The translations under genes and the position numbers were made by a program. Source: Burkholderia lata (GTDB taxonomy: Bacteria; Pseudomonadota; Gammaproteobacteria; Burkholderiales; Burkholderiaceae). From it: a DNA stretch of 64,000 bases. The stretch covers positions 930,001-994,000 of the forward strand of contig NC_007510.1 in the NCBI RefSeq assembly GCF_000012945.1, written 5' to 3'. Below the pieces are notes generated by a model that searched no databases, was not told the origin of the DNA, and saw only the letters and a list, made by a program, of their open reading frames with translations. Of the stretch, positions 11,964 to 20,698 are shown in pieces. Every line of letters starts with the position of its first letter. Within the stretch, counting starts at the first letter, position 1.

Positions 11964-12620
11964 TCAGAACTTGAAGCGCGACGGCTCGATCGCGTTGACG
12001 AGGTGGTCGATATACGTTTCGAACACGTCGGCGACGCGGTACTGCTTGTCGTCGATGCGCGTGATGATCTGTGCCTTCATCACCGGACGGCCGCCGACGA
12101 ATGCCGCGAGGCGGCCGCCGACCTTCAGCTGTTCGAGCATTTCCTGCGGCACGACGGGCAGGCCGCCCGCGACGCAGATCACGTCATACGGCGCCTTGCC
12201 GGCCCAGCCGCGCGAACCGTCGCCGAGGACGACTTCCGCGTTGGTCACGCCGTCGTTGCGCAGGTTGTCTTCCGCGAACTTCGCGTTGGTCGGATCGATC
12301 TCGACGGCCGTCACGTGCTGCGCGCGGTGCGCGAACAGCGCAGCCAGGTAGCCCGAGCCGGCGCCGATGATGAGCACGTTCTCGTGCTTCTTGACCGTCA
12401 GCTCCTGCAGCACGCGCGCTTCGACGCGCGGGAACAGCATCTTGCTGTTGCCGCCGGGCAGCGGGAGTTCGAGATCGGCGAACGCGAGATCGCGGTATTC
12501 GGCCGGAACGTAGTTTTCACGCTTGACGATCGACAGCAGGCCCAGGACGTCGAGATCCAGCACGTCCCACGGCCGGATCTGTTGTTCGATCATGTTGAAA
12601 CGCGCGTTTTCGATATTCAT
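11964..12620 (-). CDS. Protein-L-isoaspartate O-methyltransferase family protein
   Basis: The 218-residue protein has the SAM-binding motif I LIIGAGSGYLAALFA, motif post-I VTAVEID and a PCMT-like N-terminus MNIENARFNMIEQQIRPWDV. It falls in the Pcm/PIMT family (repair of isoaspartyl residues by methylation), although beta-proteobacterial members of this subgroup often lie next to envelope genes and their true substrate is not settled. Predicted cytosolic. Upstream of and probably co-transcribed with the rhodanese gene. Confidence 0.85.
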   Translation of the reverse strand: MNIENARFNMIEQQIRPWDVLDLDVLGLLSIVKRENYVPAEYRDLAFADLELPLPGGNSKMLFPRVEARVLQELTVKKHENVLIIGAGSGYLAALFAHRAQHVTAVEIDPTNAKFAEDNLRNDGVTNAEVVLGDGSRGWAGKAPYDVICVAGGLPVVPQEMLEQLKVGGRLAAFVGGRPVMKAQIITRIDDKQYRVADVFETYIDHLVNAIEPSRFKF

Positions 12621-12724
12621 GGTGTGGTCACGCAGCCTGGTCGGCCATCAGCGGGGATAGAGAAACTTCGTGATTGTACCAAACGGGGCGGCCGCGAAGC
12701 CTTCAGGCGGCCTGCAACAGACCT

Positions 12725-12982
12725 TTACCCCTTGCTCTTCTTGATCTGCGCCTCGAACGCGAGGTCGAGCTTGCTCGCCTTGCGCGGTTTTTTGGGGCCG
12801 AATTCGTCGACGAACTTGACGAACTCGTCGAGCGGCAGCGGCTCGCAGCGCTTCTCGGTGGTGCCGCCGGAGCGGTCGACGAGATAGAACAGGCCGCCCG
12901 CCATCGCGACGGCCGCGAATTGCGGGTTGCCGGAGCGGGTTTTCAGGCGTTCGACCGCGTGGGTCGCTTTGGTGGTGCGCAT
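12725..12982 (-). CDS. Conserved small hypothetical protein
   Basis: An 85-residue soluble protein from the ATG at 12982 (MRTTKATHAVERLK). It is basic at both ends, contains GGLFYLVDRSGG and a Lys-rich C-terminus GPKKPRKASKLDLAFEAQIKKS. No known domain is recognised. Codon use matches the chromosome. An upstream GTG-type start at 13015 is possible but the sequence there is less protein-like. It stands alone between hemN and the methyltransferase gene on the same strand. Confidence 0.6.
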   Translation of the reverse strand: MRTTKATHAVERLKTRSGNPQFAAVAMAGGLFYLVDRSGGTTEKRCEPLPLDEFVKFVDEFGPKKPRKASKLDLAFEAQIKKSKG

Positions 12983-13023
12983 CGTGCGGAATCTGGCGGG
13001 GCGTAAGCCCCACACTGTATCAA

Positions 13024-13047
13024 ACCGGCCGCCCGCGTGCGGCCGGT
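13024..13047 (-). terminator. GC-rich hairpin downstream of hemN
   Basis: Inverted repeat accggccgc / gcggccggt with a 6-nt loop, 20 bp past the hemN stop on its strand. The T-run that would follow is poor, so this may be a weak terminator or an mRNA-end stabilising hairpin. Confidence 0.35.
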
Positions 13048-13067
13048 GGCCTGGGAGCCGTCTGGCC

Positions 13068-14459
13068 CTAGACCGTGCGCGAATAGCGCTGCTGCTGCGT
13101 CTGGCCGAGATACGCGTCGAACGCCATCGCGATGTTGCGCACGACCATCCGGCCGGCCGGGTGGATCGTCAGGCGGTCGGCCGCGATCGTCAGCAGCCCG
13201 TCCCGCTCGAACGGGCGCAGCGCGTCGAGTTCGCGCGCGAAATGATCGGCGAAGCGGATGCCGTGCGCGGCCTCGACATGCGAGAACGGCAGGTCGAGGT
13301 TGCACATCAGTTGCGTGATCACGTCGCGGCGCAGCCGGTCGTCGGGCGTGAGCCGCACGCCGCGCGCGATCGGCAGCCGGCCCGCGTCGAGCGCGGCGCC
13401 GTAGGCGGGCAGGTCTTTCGCGTTCTGCGCGTAGACGTCGCCGACCTTGCCGATCGACGACACGCCGAACCCGACGAGATCGGTATCCGCACGCGTGCTG
13501 TAGCCCTGGAAATTGCGCTGCAGCGTGCCGTTCTTCTGCGCGCGCACGAGTTCGTCGGACGGCCGCGCGAAGTGGTCCATCCCGATGTACACGTAGCCGG
13601 CCGACGTCAGCATGTCGATCGCGAGGCCGAGCAGCGCGATGCGCGTTTCCGGCGGCGGCAGCGTCGCGTCGTCGATCTGACGCTGCATCTTGAACAGGTG
13701 CGGCATGTGCGCGTAGCCGAACACCGACAGCCGGTCGGGCGCGAGTTCGATGATCGTTTCGAGCGTGCGCGCGAATACGGACACGGTCTGGTGCGGCAGC
13801 CCGTAGATCAGGTCGACGCTGACCGAATGAAAGCCCGTCGTGCGCGCGGCGGAGAGCAGGTCGGCCGTCATCGCGAGCGGCTGGATGCGGTTGATCGCCT
13901 GCTGCACGACCGGATCGAAATCCTGCACGCCGAGGCTCAGCCGGTTGAAGCCGATGGTGCGCAGGTGGACGAGCGTCGCGGGCGTGACCGTGCGCGGGTC
14001 GATCTCGATCGAGAACTCGGCGTCGGCATCCGGCGCGAGCGCGAAGTGCTCGCGCGTGGCCGCCATCAGCTCGGCCGTTTCGTCGTCGGACAGGAAGGTA
14101 GGCGTGCCGCCGCCCCAGTGCAGTTGCGTGACCGGGCGCGCGGGATCGAACAGCGCGGCCTGCAGCGCCATCTCGCGCTTGAGCTGGTCGAGATACGGGC
14201 GCGCGCGGCGGTGGTTGTTGGTCGCGATCTTGTTGCAGCCGCAGTAGAAGCACGCGGTGTTGCAGAACGGAATGTGGAAGTACAGCGACAGCTCGCTCGA
14301 CGATGCGCCGGGGTCGCTCGCGGCGCGCAAATAGTCGGCCGGGTCGAAATCGTCGCGGAACTGGAGCGCGGTGGGGTACGACGTATAGCGCGGCCCGTTC
14401 GCGCCGTACTTCGCGAGCAAATCGGGACGGAACAGTGTGTCGGCAGAACCTGAACGCAT
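13068..14459 (-). CDS. hemN: Oxygen-independent coproporphyrinogen III dehydrogenase HemN
   Basis: Radical-SAM enzyme converting coproporphyrinogen III to protoporphyrinogen IX without oxygen, for haem synthesis under low oxygen. The 463-residue length fits. The N-terminal TSYPTALQF and the [4Fe-4S] motif HIPFCNTACFYCGC with Cys66, Cys70, Cys73 and the HemN-specific Cys75 are present, as are LHWGGGTPTFL and SVDLIYGLPHQT. Start at the ATG 14459 gives the usual N-terminus. I looked for an FNR box upstream (TTGAT-N4-ATCAA) and saw none. Confidence 0.97.
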   Translation of the reverse strand: MRSGSADTLFRPDLLAKYGANGPRYTSYPTALQFRDDFDPADYLRAASDPGASSSELSLYFHIPFCNTACFYCGCNKIATNNHRRARPYLDQLKREMALQAALFDPARPVTQLHWGGGTPTFLSDDETAELMAATREHFALAPDADAEFSIEIDPRTVTPATLVHLRTIGFNRLSLGVQDFDPVVQQAINRIQPLAMTADLLSAARTTGFHSVSVDLIYGLPHQTVSVFARTLETIIELAPDRLSVFGYAHMPHLFKMQRQIDDATLPPPETRIALLGLAIDMLTSAGYVYIGMDHFARPSDELVRAQKNGTLQRNFQGYSTRADTDLVGFGVSSIGKVGDVYAQNAKDLPAYGAALDAGRLPIARGVRLTPDDRLRRDVITQLMCNLDLPFSHVEAAHGIRFADHFARELDALRPFERDGLLTIAADRLTIHPAGRMVVRNIAMAFDAYLGQTQQQRYSRTV

Positions 14460-14619
14460 GACAACCTCGCGCTTTTTAGATGCTTTCGAGTATATAAACG
14501 CGCGATTCGGCTGCATTGTGTAATAACGTCGCAGCCGGGGATGGCACAATGCGGAGTGGGGCTGCCGGCACCGCGTCCGGTTGCCGCACCGTTTTTTGTT
14601 GTTCGTTCGAGAGAGCCGA

Positions 14620-14949
14620 GTGTCCGTCGAATTGCCTGTCCGCCCGGCACCAGCCGATGTCCCGCCGCCGCACGCGTGCCGCGAGGGCTGCGGCGCGTGC
14701 TGCATCGCGCCGTCGATTTCCAGCCCGATTCCGGGCATGCCTGATGGCAAGCCGGCCGGCGTGCGCTGCGTGCAGCTCGGTGACGACCTCCGCTGCCGGA
14801 TCTTCGGCCGCCCCGAGCGGCCCGCGTGCTGTTCCGGGTTGCAGCCGGCCGCGGACATGTGCGGCGCGTCGCGCGACGACGCGCTCGCGTGGCTCACGCG
14901 TCTCGAGGCCGCGACGCGGCCGTCGCAACCAGGAGAGTGTTCAGCATGA
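14620..14949 (+). CDS. YkgJ-type cysteine-cluster protein
   Basis: A 109-residue protein with eight-cysteine content typical of the YkgJ/CxxCxxCC family of putative zinc or iron-chelating proteins: [12 protein letters not shown] near residue 21, then [10 protein letters not shown] and [12 protein letters not shown]. The GTG at 14620 follows a GAGAG-type ribosome-binding site and gives the normal length; an earlier ATG would add 13 residues. The stop overlaps the start of the next gene (ATGA), so the two are translated together. Confidence 0.85.
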   Translation: MSVELPVRPAPADVPPPHACREGCGACCIAPSISSPIPGMPDGKPAGVRCVQLGDDLRCRIFGRPERPACCSGLQPAADMCGASRDDALAWLTRLEAATRPSQPGECSA

Positions 14950-15527
14950 CCGCACCTTGCGCGCCCGGCCGGCGCCGTTTTCTCGCCGCAACCGTCGGCG
15001 CCATCGGCGTGACGCTCTCGCTTGCCGCGTGCGCGTCGACGTTCCCGTTCATCCCCGATCACTACACGTTCTCGCGCGGTGACGTGCAGAAAGCCGTCGC
15101 GCGCAAGTTCCCGTACCAGAAGACGGTCGCGCAGGTCGTCGACGTGTCGCTCGCGAACCCGGCCGTCAACTTGCTGCCCGACCAGAATCGCGTCGCCGTG
15201 CAGCTCGACGCGCATTTCGTGAGCCCGTTCCTGCGTGCGCCCGTCAGCGGCAAGTTCACCGTGTCGGGCCAGCTCGCGTACGACGCGCCCAGCCGCTCGG
15301 TCGTGCTGAAGTCGCCGGCCGTCGACAGCCTCGCGCTCGACGGCGACGCGCAGATGTACGCGCAACAGGTTGGCGCGGCCGCCGGCCTGCTCGCGACGCA
15401 GTTGCTGACCAACTATCCGATCTACACGTTCAAGCCCGAACAACTGCAATTTGCCGGAGTGAACTACGAACCCGGTACAATTACGATTCTTACAAACGGC
15501 ATACGCGTGGCGATCGTCGAAAAGTGA
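14946..15527 (+). CDS. DUF1439 lipoprotein
   Basis: The 193-residue precursor has a Tat-like [10 protein letters not shown] segment and a lipobox LAAC at about residues 26-29, so it is a lipid-anchored envelope protein. The mature part resembles DUF1439 proteins, which include E. coli YceB: two curved beta-layers with the [18 protein letters not shown] and [11 protein letters not shown] segments. Function is unknown; a lipid- or hydrophobic-ligand tunnel is inferred from the family. Translationally coupled to the upstream Cys-cluster gene. Confidence 0.8.
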   Translation: MTAPCAPGRRRFLAATVGAIGVTLSLAACASTFPFIPDHYTFSRGDVQKAVARKFPYQKTVAQVVDVSLANPAVNLLPDQNRVAVQLDAHFVSPFLRAPVSGKFTVSGQLAYDAPSRSVVLKSPAVDSLALDGDAQMYAQQVGAAAGLLATQLLTNYPIYTFKPEQLQFAGVNYEPGTITILTNGIRVAIVEK

Positions 15528-15608
15528 CGACGAACCGCGCTCGGCCGGAGGGGGGCCGCGCGTGGAAGAGTGGCCCATTCATTCGACCATTTCGGAGTTG
15601 GGCCACGG

Positions 15609-16439
15609 ATGGACTGGATCCTGATCTGCAAGGCTTTGATCCTCGGCGTCGTCGAGGGGCTGACGGAATTCCTGCCGGTATCGAGTACCGGTCACCTGAT
15701 CGTCGCGGGCAGCTTCCTGAATTTCAACGATTCACATGCGAAGACGTTCGACGTCGTGATCCAGTTCGGTGCGATCCTCGCGGTCTGCTGGGAATACCGG
15801 CAACGGATCGCGTCCATCGTGTCCGGGCTGCCGAGCCGGCCCGATGCGCGGCGCTTCACGCTGAACGTCGTGATCGCGACGATTCCCGCGATCGCACTCG
15901 GCCTTCTGTTCGAGAAGAAGATCAAGGCCGTGCTGTTCTCGCCGGTGCCCGTCGCGTTCGCGCTCGTCGTGGGCGGCGCGATCATCCTGTGGGCCGAGGC
16001 GCGGCAGCGCGAGCGCCGCGAGCCGCCGCGCGTGATGTCGGTCGATGAACTGACGCCGCTCGACGCGCTCAAGGTCGGTATCGCGCAGTGCTTCGCGCTG
16101 ATTCCCGGCATGTCGCGCTCGGGTTCGACGATCATCGGCGGGATGCTGTTCGGCCTCGACCGGCGCGTCGCCACCGAATTCTCGTTCTTCCTCGCGATCC
16201 CGATCATCTTCGGCGCGACGCTCTATGAAACCGTGAAGGACTGGCAGGCGTTCACCGTCGATTCGCTCGGCCTGTTCGTGCTGGGCGCCGTCGCGGCATT
16301 CGTCAGCGCGTTCGTGTGCGTGCGCTGGCTGCTGCGCTATGTCGCGTCGCACGATTTCACGGTGTTCGCGTGGTACCGGATCGCATTCGGGCTGTTCGTG
16401 CTGCTGGTCGGGTACAGCGGCTGGCTGAACTGGGCGTGA
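15609..16439 (+). CDS. uppP: Undecaprenyl-diphosphate phosphatase UppP (BacA)
   Basis: Integral membrane enzyme recycling undecaprenyl pyrophosphate for peptidoglycan and O-antigen synthesis and giving bacitracin resistance. The 276-residue protein has both signature regions: [15 protein letters not shown] near residue 17 with the catalytic Glu, and [13 protein letters not shown] near residue 169. About eight membrane segments. Start [17 protein letters not shown] at 15609 is the family start; the frame opens 13 codons earlier without a good ribosome-binding site. Confidence 0.97.
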   Translation: MDWILICKALILGVVEGLTEFLPVSSTGHLIVAGSFLNFNDSHAKTFDVVIQFGAILAVCWEYRQRIASIVSGLPSRPDARRFTLNVVIATIPAIALGLLFEKKIKAVLFSPVPVAFALVVGGAIILWAEARQRERREPPRVMSVDELTPLDALKVGIAQCFALIPGMSRSGSTIIGGMLFGLDRRVATEFSFFLAIPIIFGATLYETVKDWQAFTVDSLGLFVLGAVAAFVSAFVCVRWLLRYVASHDFTVFAWYRIAFGLFVLLVGYSGWLNWA

Positions 16440-16469
16440 CGCGAACCCGAAGGCGGGCGCGCCTCGCAT

Positions 16470-16509
16470 GAAAAAAGCCCGATCGGCATAGGCCGGTCGG
16501 GCTTTTTCT
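16470..16509. terminator. Bidirectional Rho-independent terminator after uppP
   Basis: Stem gcccgatcggc / gccggtcgggc (one G-T pair) with loop ata, flanked by an A-run on the left and a T-run on the right, so it can serve the plus-strand uppP transcript and the minus-strand trmB transcript. Confidence 0.85.
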
Positions 16510-16550
16510 TGTCCGGAGCGGAGCGACGTGCGCTGCCGCAGCAGGAGAAC

Positions 16551-17318
16551 TCAGGCTGCGCGCTTACGGAACACCAGGTCCCACACGCCGTGGCCGAGCC
16601 GCAGCCCGCGCCGTTCGAACTTCGTCACCGGGCGGTAGTCGGGGCGCGGTGCGTAGTCGGCGGCCGTGTTTTCGAGCGTCGGCTCCGCGCCGAGCACTTC
16701 GAGCATCTGCTCCGCATAGTTCTGCCAGTCGGTCGCGCAGTGAATGTACGCACCGGGCTTCAGGCGCGATACGAGATGCGCGACGAGCGGCGGCTGGATC
16801 AGCCGGCGCTTGTGGTGGCGCGCCTTGTGCCACGGATCGGGGAAGAAGATGTGCACGCCGTCGAGGCTTTCCGGTGCGAGCATGTGCTCGAGCACTTCGA
16901 CCGCGTCGTGCTGGATGATGCGGATGTTCGACAGGTCCTGCTCGCCGATCAGCTTCAGCAGCGCGCCGACGCCCGGTTCGTGCACTTCGACGCCGAGGAA
17001 GTCGTCACCCGGGCGGTTCGCGGCGATTTCCGCGGTCGATGCGCCCATCCCGAAGCCGATCTCGAGGATGCGCGGTGCACTGCGGCCGAACACCGCGTTC
17101 CAGTCGGGCAGCTCCGGCGCATACGGCACCACGAAGCGCGGGCCGAGTTCGTCCATCGCGCGGCGCTGGCCAGTCGACACACGGCCGGCGCGCGTCACGA
17201 AGCTGCGGATGCGGCGGTGGTGCAGCGGATTGACTGCGTCGGCGCCTTCGGCGGCTTCGTCGGGAATGGCGTCGTCGTGCGGCGGCAGGCCGGCTTCGTT
17301 CGGATCGTCGTGCATCAT
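16551..17318 (-). CDS. trmB: tRNA (guanine-46-N7)-methyltransferase TrmB
   Basis: SAM-dependent enzyme that makes m7G46 in the variable loop of tRNA. The 255-residue protein has motif [11 protein letters not shown], the [18 protein letters not shown] segment and ends [11 protein letters not shown], all diagnostic. Start taken as the first of two ATGs (17318/17315) where homology begins; a longer frame upstream runs through the tRNA-Gly gene. A variable 40-residue acidic N-terminus is usual in Burkholderia. Confidence 0.95.
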   Translation of the reverse strand: MMHDDPNEAGLPPHDDAIPDEAAEGADAVNPLHHRRIRSFVTRAGRVSTGQRRAMDELGPRFVVPYAPELPDWNAVFGRSAPRILEIGFGMGASTAEIAANRPGDDFLGVEVHEPGVGALLKLIGEQDLSNIRIIQHDAVEVLEHMLAPESLDGVHIFFPDPWHKARHHKRRLIQPPLVAHLVSRLKPGAYIHCATDWQNYAEQMLEVLGAEPTLENTAADYAPRPDYRPVTKFERRGLRLGHGVWDLVFRKRAA

Positions 17319-17394
17319 CGGTGACAGAGAAAGGCTCGGTTGCGGGCGAGGGCCCGTTGCGCGCAGCAGTGGGCCGGGGGAACCGGCACATGGT

Positions 17395-17424
17395 ACAAAA
17401 AAGCCGCCTTCGACGAGGCGGCTC
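17395..17424 (-). terminator. Rho-independent terminator after tRNA-Gly
   Basis: Stem agccgcct / aggcggct (17402-17409, 17416-17423) with loop tcgacg; on the minus strand it is followed by a run of six T. It lies 30 bp past the tRNA 3' end. Confidence 0.85.
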
Positions 17425-17452
17425 ATGCGCAGGCTGCGATGCAGCCGGAAAG

Positions 17453-17527
17453 TGGAGCGGGCGATGGGAATCGAACCCACGTCATCAGCTTGGGAAGCTG
17501 AGGTAATGGCCATTATACGACGCCCGC
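17453..17527 (-). tRNA. tRNA-Gly (anticodon CCC)
   Basis: The minus strand folds as a full cloverleaf: acceptor GCGGGCG / CGCCCGC, discriminator T, encoded CCA (17453-17455), anticodon stem TCAGC / GCTGA with loop TTCCCAA, and T-loop GTTCGATTC. The loop gives anticodon CCC, so glycine (GGG codons). It borders the T6SS/immunity region on its 5' side. Confidence 0.95.
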
Positions 17528-17540
17528 AGAACGCGCAATT

Positions 17541-17926
17541 CTACAGGGGTTCGGGTGGGGATGGCAAGCGGGAGGTTTTGGGCGGTCGCAGCGAGACGGG
17601 CATCGCTCGATGCTGGAGCGGTGGCGTCGCCGGCGGTGTCGGGCGAGCCCGCTGCCATTCACGGGACCTACCGTCCAGGCGCAAGGCACATCCGTTCTGC
17701 GCGCTGTCGTATCGGGGCCGAACTTCAACGGCCCGACGGATGTGCCGAATACGCTTCTCGAGCGATTCGTATGTGAGCGGCAGGTTCGACATGTTGCCGG
17801 CCCTGGCGGGCGACATTCTCACGACTTGCCGGCTCCGCTACAATTCCGCCGACATAACCGGGGAGCCGTCCTCGTGAGAGCGCAAGCCACCCGTAGGCTT
17901 GCAACAAATAAGAAGATGGATAACGC
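17541..17926. other. Intergenic region before vgrG
   Basis: About 390 bp with no convincing gene; short frames on both strands show no family resemblance. It marks the start of a lower-GC, mosaic segment next to tRNA-Gly. The last 20 bases (aacaaataagaagatggata) are AT-rich and carry a weak AAGAAG ribosome-binding site for vgrG. Confidence 0.5.
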
Positions 17927-20698
17927 ATGAACATGACTGAATTAGCTCAGGCTATTCGTGGTGGCCTGATCCAACAAGATCGATTGCTCAAGACGGACGT
18001 ACCGTCGTTGCCGGACAATGCGCTCATCCCGCGCCGGGTCGTGACCTGTTCCGAGCTCGGTCGCGACTTCAGCGTCACGCTCGACATGGTATCCACGGCG
18101 GGCGACATCGAACTCAAGGCGTTGATCGCTCAACCGATGACGCTGTGGATTCAGCAGGCGAACAAGTCTTATCTGCCAGTCAACGGTTATATCCACACGG
18201 CGCGCAGGCTGGGCAGTGACGGCAGCCTTTCCAGCTATCAGCTTGTCGTCGCGCCATGGATGTACTTCCTCAAATTTCGGCGCGACATGCGGTACTGGCA
18301 GGACAACAGCGTCGACCGCATCATCGCTGACGTATTCGATGTGCATCCGCAGGCTCGTGGACAGTATCAATTTGCGCTGTCGAAACCGCTGCCCTCGCGC
18401 TCGTACTGCCGTCAGAGCGAAACCGACTGGAATTTTGTCCATCGGCTGATGGAAGAAGAGGGCCTGTTCGGCTTTTGGCGCCAGGGCAAGGACGGCAAGT
18501 CGCATACGCTGGTCGTGACCGACGATATTCATGCGCTGGACGAGGTGTCGCCCAACCCGATCGGATTCAATCGGTCGGGCACCGGCAGCGACACGGATGC
18601 GTTCACGCAGTGGGCGGGTTCGCGAACTCTGCAAAGCACCGTCCATACGACCCGCACGTTCGACTACAAGGCGCCGTCGTCCGCCGACAGTCCGAACGGA
18701 ACGTCGTTGCCGACGAAGGCCGGCCAGGGAAATCTGCCGGAACGGGCCGAAGTCTACGAGTACACGGGCGCCTACACCTATGGACGTCAGGACCGAGGCG
18801 AGCACCTGTCGAAAATCCATCTGGAAGAATGGGAGTCGCGCGCCAAGCGATTCGTCGGAAGCGGGGGAGCGCGCGGGATCGATGCCGGCCTGCGCTTCAC
18901 GTTGACGGGCCATCCGGAACACGATCGCGATTCGGCCGAGCAACGCGAGTTTGCCGCGATCAAGGTTCGACGCTACATCGAGAACAACCTGCCGCTGTCG
19001 GATCACGAGACCCGCTTTCCCCATAGCATGCAATCCAACCTGGAGCGTGTGAAAGCAGGGTACACGGGTGCGTCAATTCACCACGATGACGGTTCGGCCG
19101 GCTTCTATCTGATCGAAGTGGAGGCGCAACGCACCACGGTTCCGTATCGCAGCCCGTTCGAGCACGCGAAGCCGGAGATGCATCTCGAGACGGCGATCGT
19201 CGTTGGGCCGCAGGGGGAAGAGGTCCATACCGACGAGCTGAACCGTGTGAAGGTGATGTTCGTCTGGGACCGGCAGAACCCGGGAGATGCCGGCGCGTCG
19301 TGCTGGATCAGAGTGGCGCAATCGGATACCGGCGGCGGCTACGGCGGTGTGCATATTCCGCGAGTCGGCGAGGAAGTCATCGTCGGTTACGTCGGCGGCG
19401 ATTGTGATCGGCCCATCGTGCTGCATCGCGTCTACAACGGTGCGGTCAGCCCGCAATGGCATAGCGACGGGATCCTGTCGGGCCATCGCTCGAAAGAGTA
19501 TGGCGGCAGCGGTTATAACCAGATGGTGATGGACGACGCGACGGGCCAGAACCGCGTGCAGTTGATGAGCAGCAGCGCGAACAGTGTGCTGCATCTGGGC
19601 TATCTCATCGAACAAAGCGGCAATACTCGCGGTGCCTATCTCGGATCGGGCTTCGATCTGCGGACGGATACATACGGCGCCGTGCGTGCTTCGCGGGGGC
19701 TGTATGTGTCGACGTATCCCAAGTCGGCGAACAGCCAACCGCTCGACGTTCGCGAAGCGCAACAGCAGCTCGTCAATGCCGAGAGCATGATCGAGGCCAT
19801 GTCGCAGGTCAGCACGATGCATCAGGCGGAAAGCCTGGGAGAAGGGCATGACGCGCTGAAGACGTTTACCGATGCGACGCAAAGCAGCGTGCAAGGCTCG
19901 CAGTCGGGCGGGCGGACGGCGGGAGGCGGTGCCGGGAGTGTGAACGCGTTCAAGACACCCGTCATGCTGGTGGCGAGTCCTGCCGGGATCGCACTGTCGA
20001 CGCAGGCATCCGTGCATGTGTCGAGCGATCAGCAAACGAATCTGGTGAGCGGCCAGAGCACGTTCATCGCCAGCGGGAAGTCACTGGTTGCGAGTGTGGC
20101 GGAGAAGATCAGCCTGTTTGCGCAAAACGCCGGGATGAAGCTGTTTGCGGCCAAGGGCAAGGTGGAGGTTCAGGCGCATTCGGACAATATCGAAATAACG
20201 GCCCAGAAAACGGTCAAGGTCCTGTCGTCCACCGAGAAGATCGAGGTGGCGGCGCAGCAGGAGATTCTGCTTACCTCGGGGGGCGCCTATATCCGGCTCA
20301 AGGGCGGCAACATCGAGATTCACGCGCCGGGAACGATCGATGTGAAGGGGGGGCAGCATGCATTCAGCGGGCCGACGCGGATCGACTATCCGCTGTCGCC
20401 TGCGCCGACCTCCCGTGGTGTTGCAGCGCTGCAATACCATTACCACGACGACACGCCCGTGCAGGGCGCCAAGTTCACTATCCACTACGACAACGGCGCG
20501 ACCTTTTCCGGCACCGTCGACAGCAAAGGCATGGCAGATCTGACGGGGGCGCCGCAAGGACCGGGGCGCATCGAGTTGGGCGAGGACAGCCGACCCTACG
20601 AAATCAAGGCTACCGAGAAAAATCCCAGCTACAAGGCTGATTGGGACGAATTCGACATGCAAGCCTCCCTGGACCGGATGCAAGGAGGTCGGGCATGA
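17927..20698 (+). CDS. vgrG: Type VI secretion VgrG tip protein with C-terminal extension
   Basis: VgrG trimers cap the T6SS Hcp tube and carry effectors. The 923-residue protein has the gp27-like base (about residues 10-400, with SYCRQSETDWNFVHRLMEEE), the gp5 OB-fold (about 430-520, ELNRVKVMFVWDR and SCWIRVAQSDTGGGYGG), a DUF2345 beta-helix (about 690-830, SLFAQNAGMKLFAAKGKVEV) and a C-terminal 90-residue beta-rich extension (HYDNGATFSGTVDSKGMADL) resembling the transthyretin-like adaptors that hold effectors. Stop overlaps the effector start (ATGA). No DUF4123 or DUF2169 adaptor gene is present, so the extension itself may bind the effector. Confidence 0.95.
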   Translation: MNMTELAQAIRGGLIQQDRLLKTDVPSLPDNALIPRRVVTCSELGRDFSVTLDMVSTAGDIELKALIAQPMTLWIQQANKSYLPVNGYIHTARRLGSDGSLSSYQLVVAPWMYFLKFRRDMRYWQDNSVDRIIADVFDVHPQARGQYQFALSKPLPSRSYCRQSETDWNFVHRLMEEEGLFGFWRQGKDGKSHTLVVTDDIHALDEVSPNPIGFNRSGTGSDTDAFTQWAGSRTLQSTVHTTRTFDYKAPSSADSPNGTSLPTKAGQGNLPERAEVYEYTGAYTYGRQDRGEHLSKIHLEEWESRAKRFVGSGGARGIDAGLRFTLTGHPEHDRDSAEQREFAAIKVRRYIENNLPLSDHETRFPHSMQSNLERVKAGYTGASIHHDDGSAGFYLIEVEAQRTTVPYRSPFEHAKPEMHLETAIVVGPQGEEVHTDELNRVKVMFVWDRQNPGDAGASCWIRVAQSDTGGGYGGVHIPRVGEEVIVGYVGGDCDRPIVLHRVYNGAVSPQWHSDGILSGHRSKEYGGSGYNQMVMDDATGQNRVQLMSSSANSVLHLGYLIEQSGNTRGAYLGSGFDLRTDTYGAVRASRGLYVSTYPKSANSQPLDVREAQQQLVNAESMIEAMSQVSTMHQAESLGEGHDALKTFTDATQSSVQGSQSGGRTAGGGAGSVNAFKTPVMLVASPAGIALSTQASVHVSSDQQTNLVSGQSTFIASGKSLVASVAEKISLFAQNAGMKLFAAKGKVEVQAHSDNIEITAQKTVKVLSSTEKIEVAAQQEILLTSGGAYIRLKGGNIEIHAPGTIDVKGGQHAFSGPTRIDYPLSPAPTSRGVAALQYHYHDDTPVQGAKFTIHYDNGATFSGTVDSKGMADLTGAPQGPGRIELGEDSRPYEIKATEKNPSYKADWDEFDMQASLDRMQGGRA

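Noticed and set aside
17453..17527. tRNA-Gly as attachment site of the T6SS module
   Set aside because: The module lies on the 5' side of the tRNA; no 3'-end repeat or integrase could be found.
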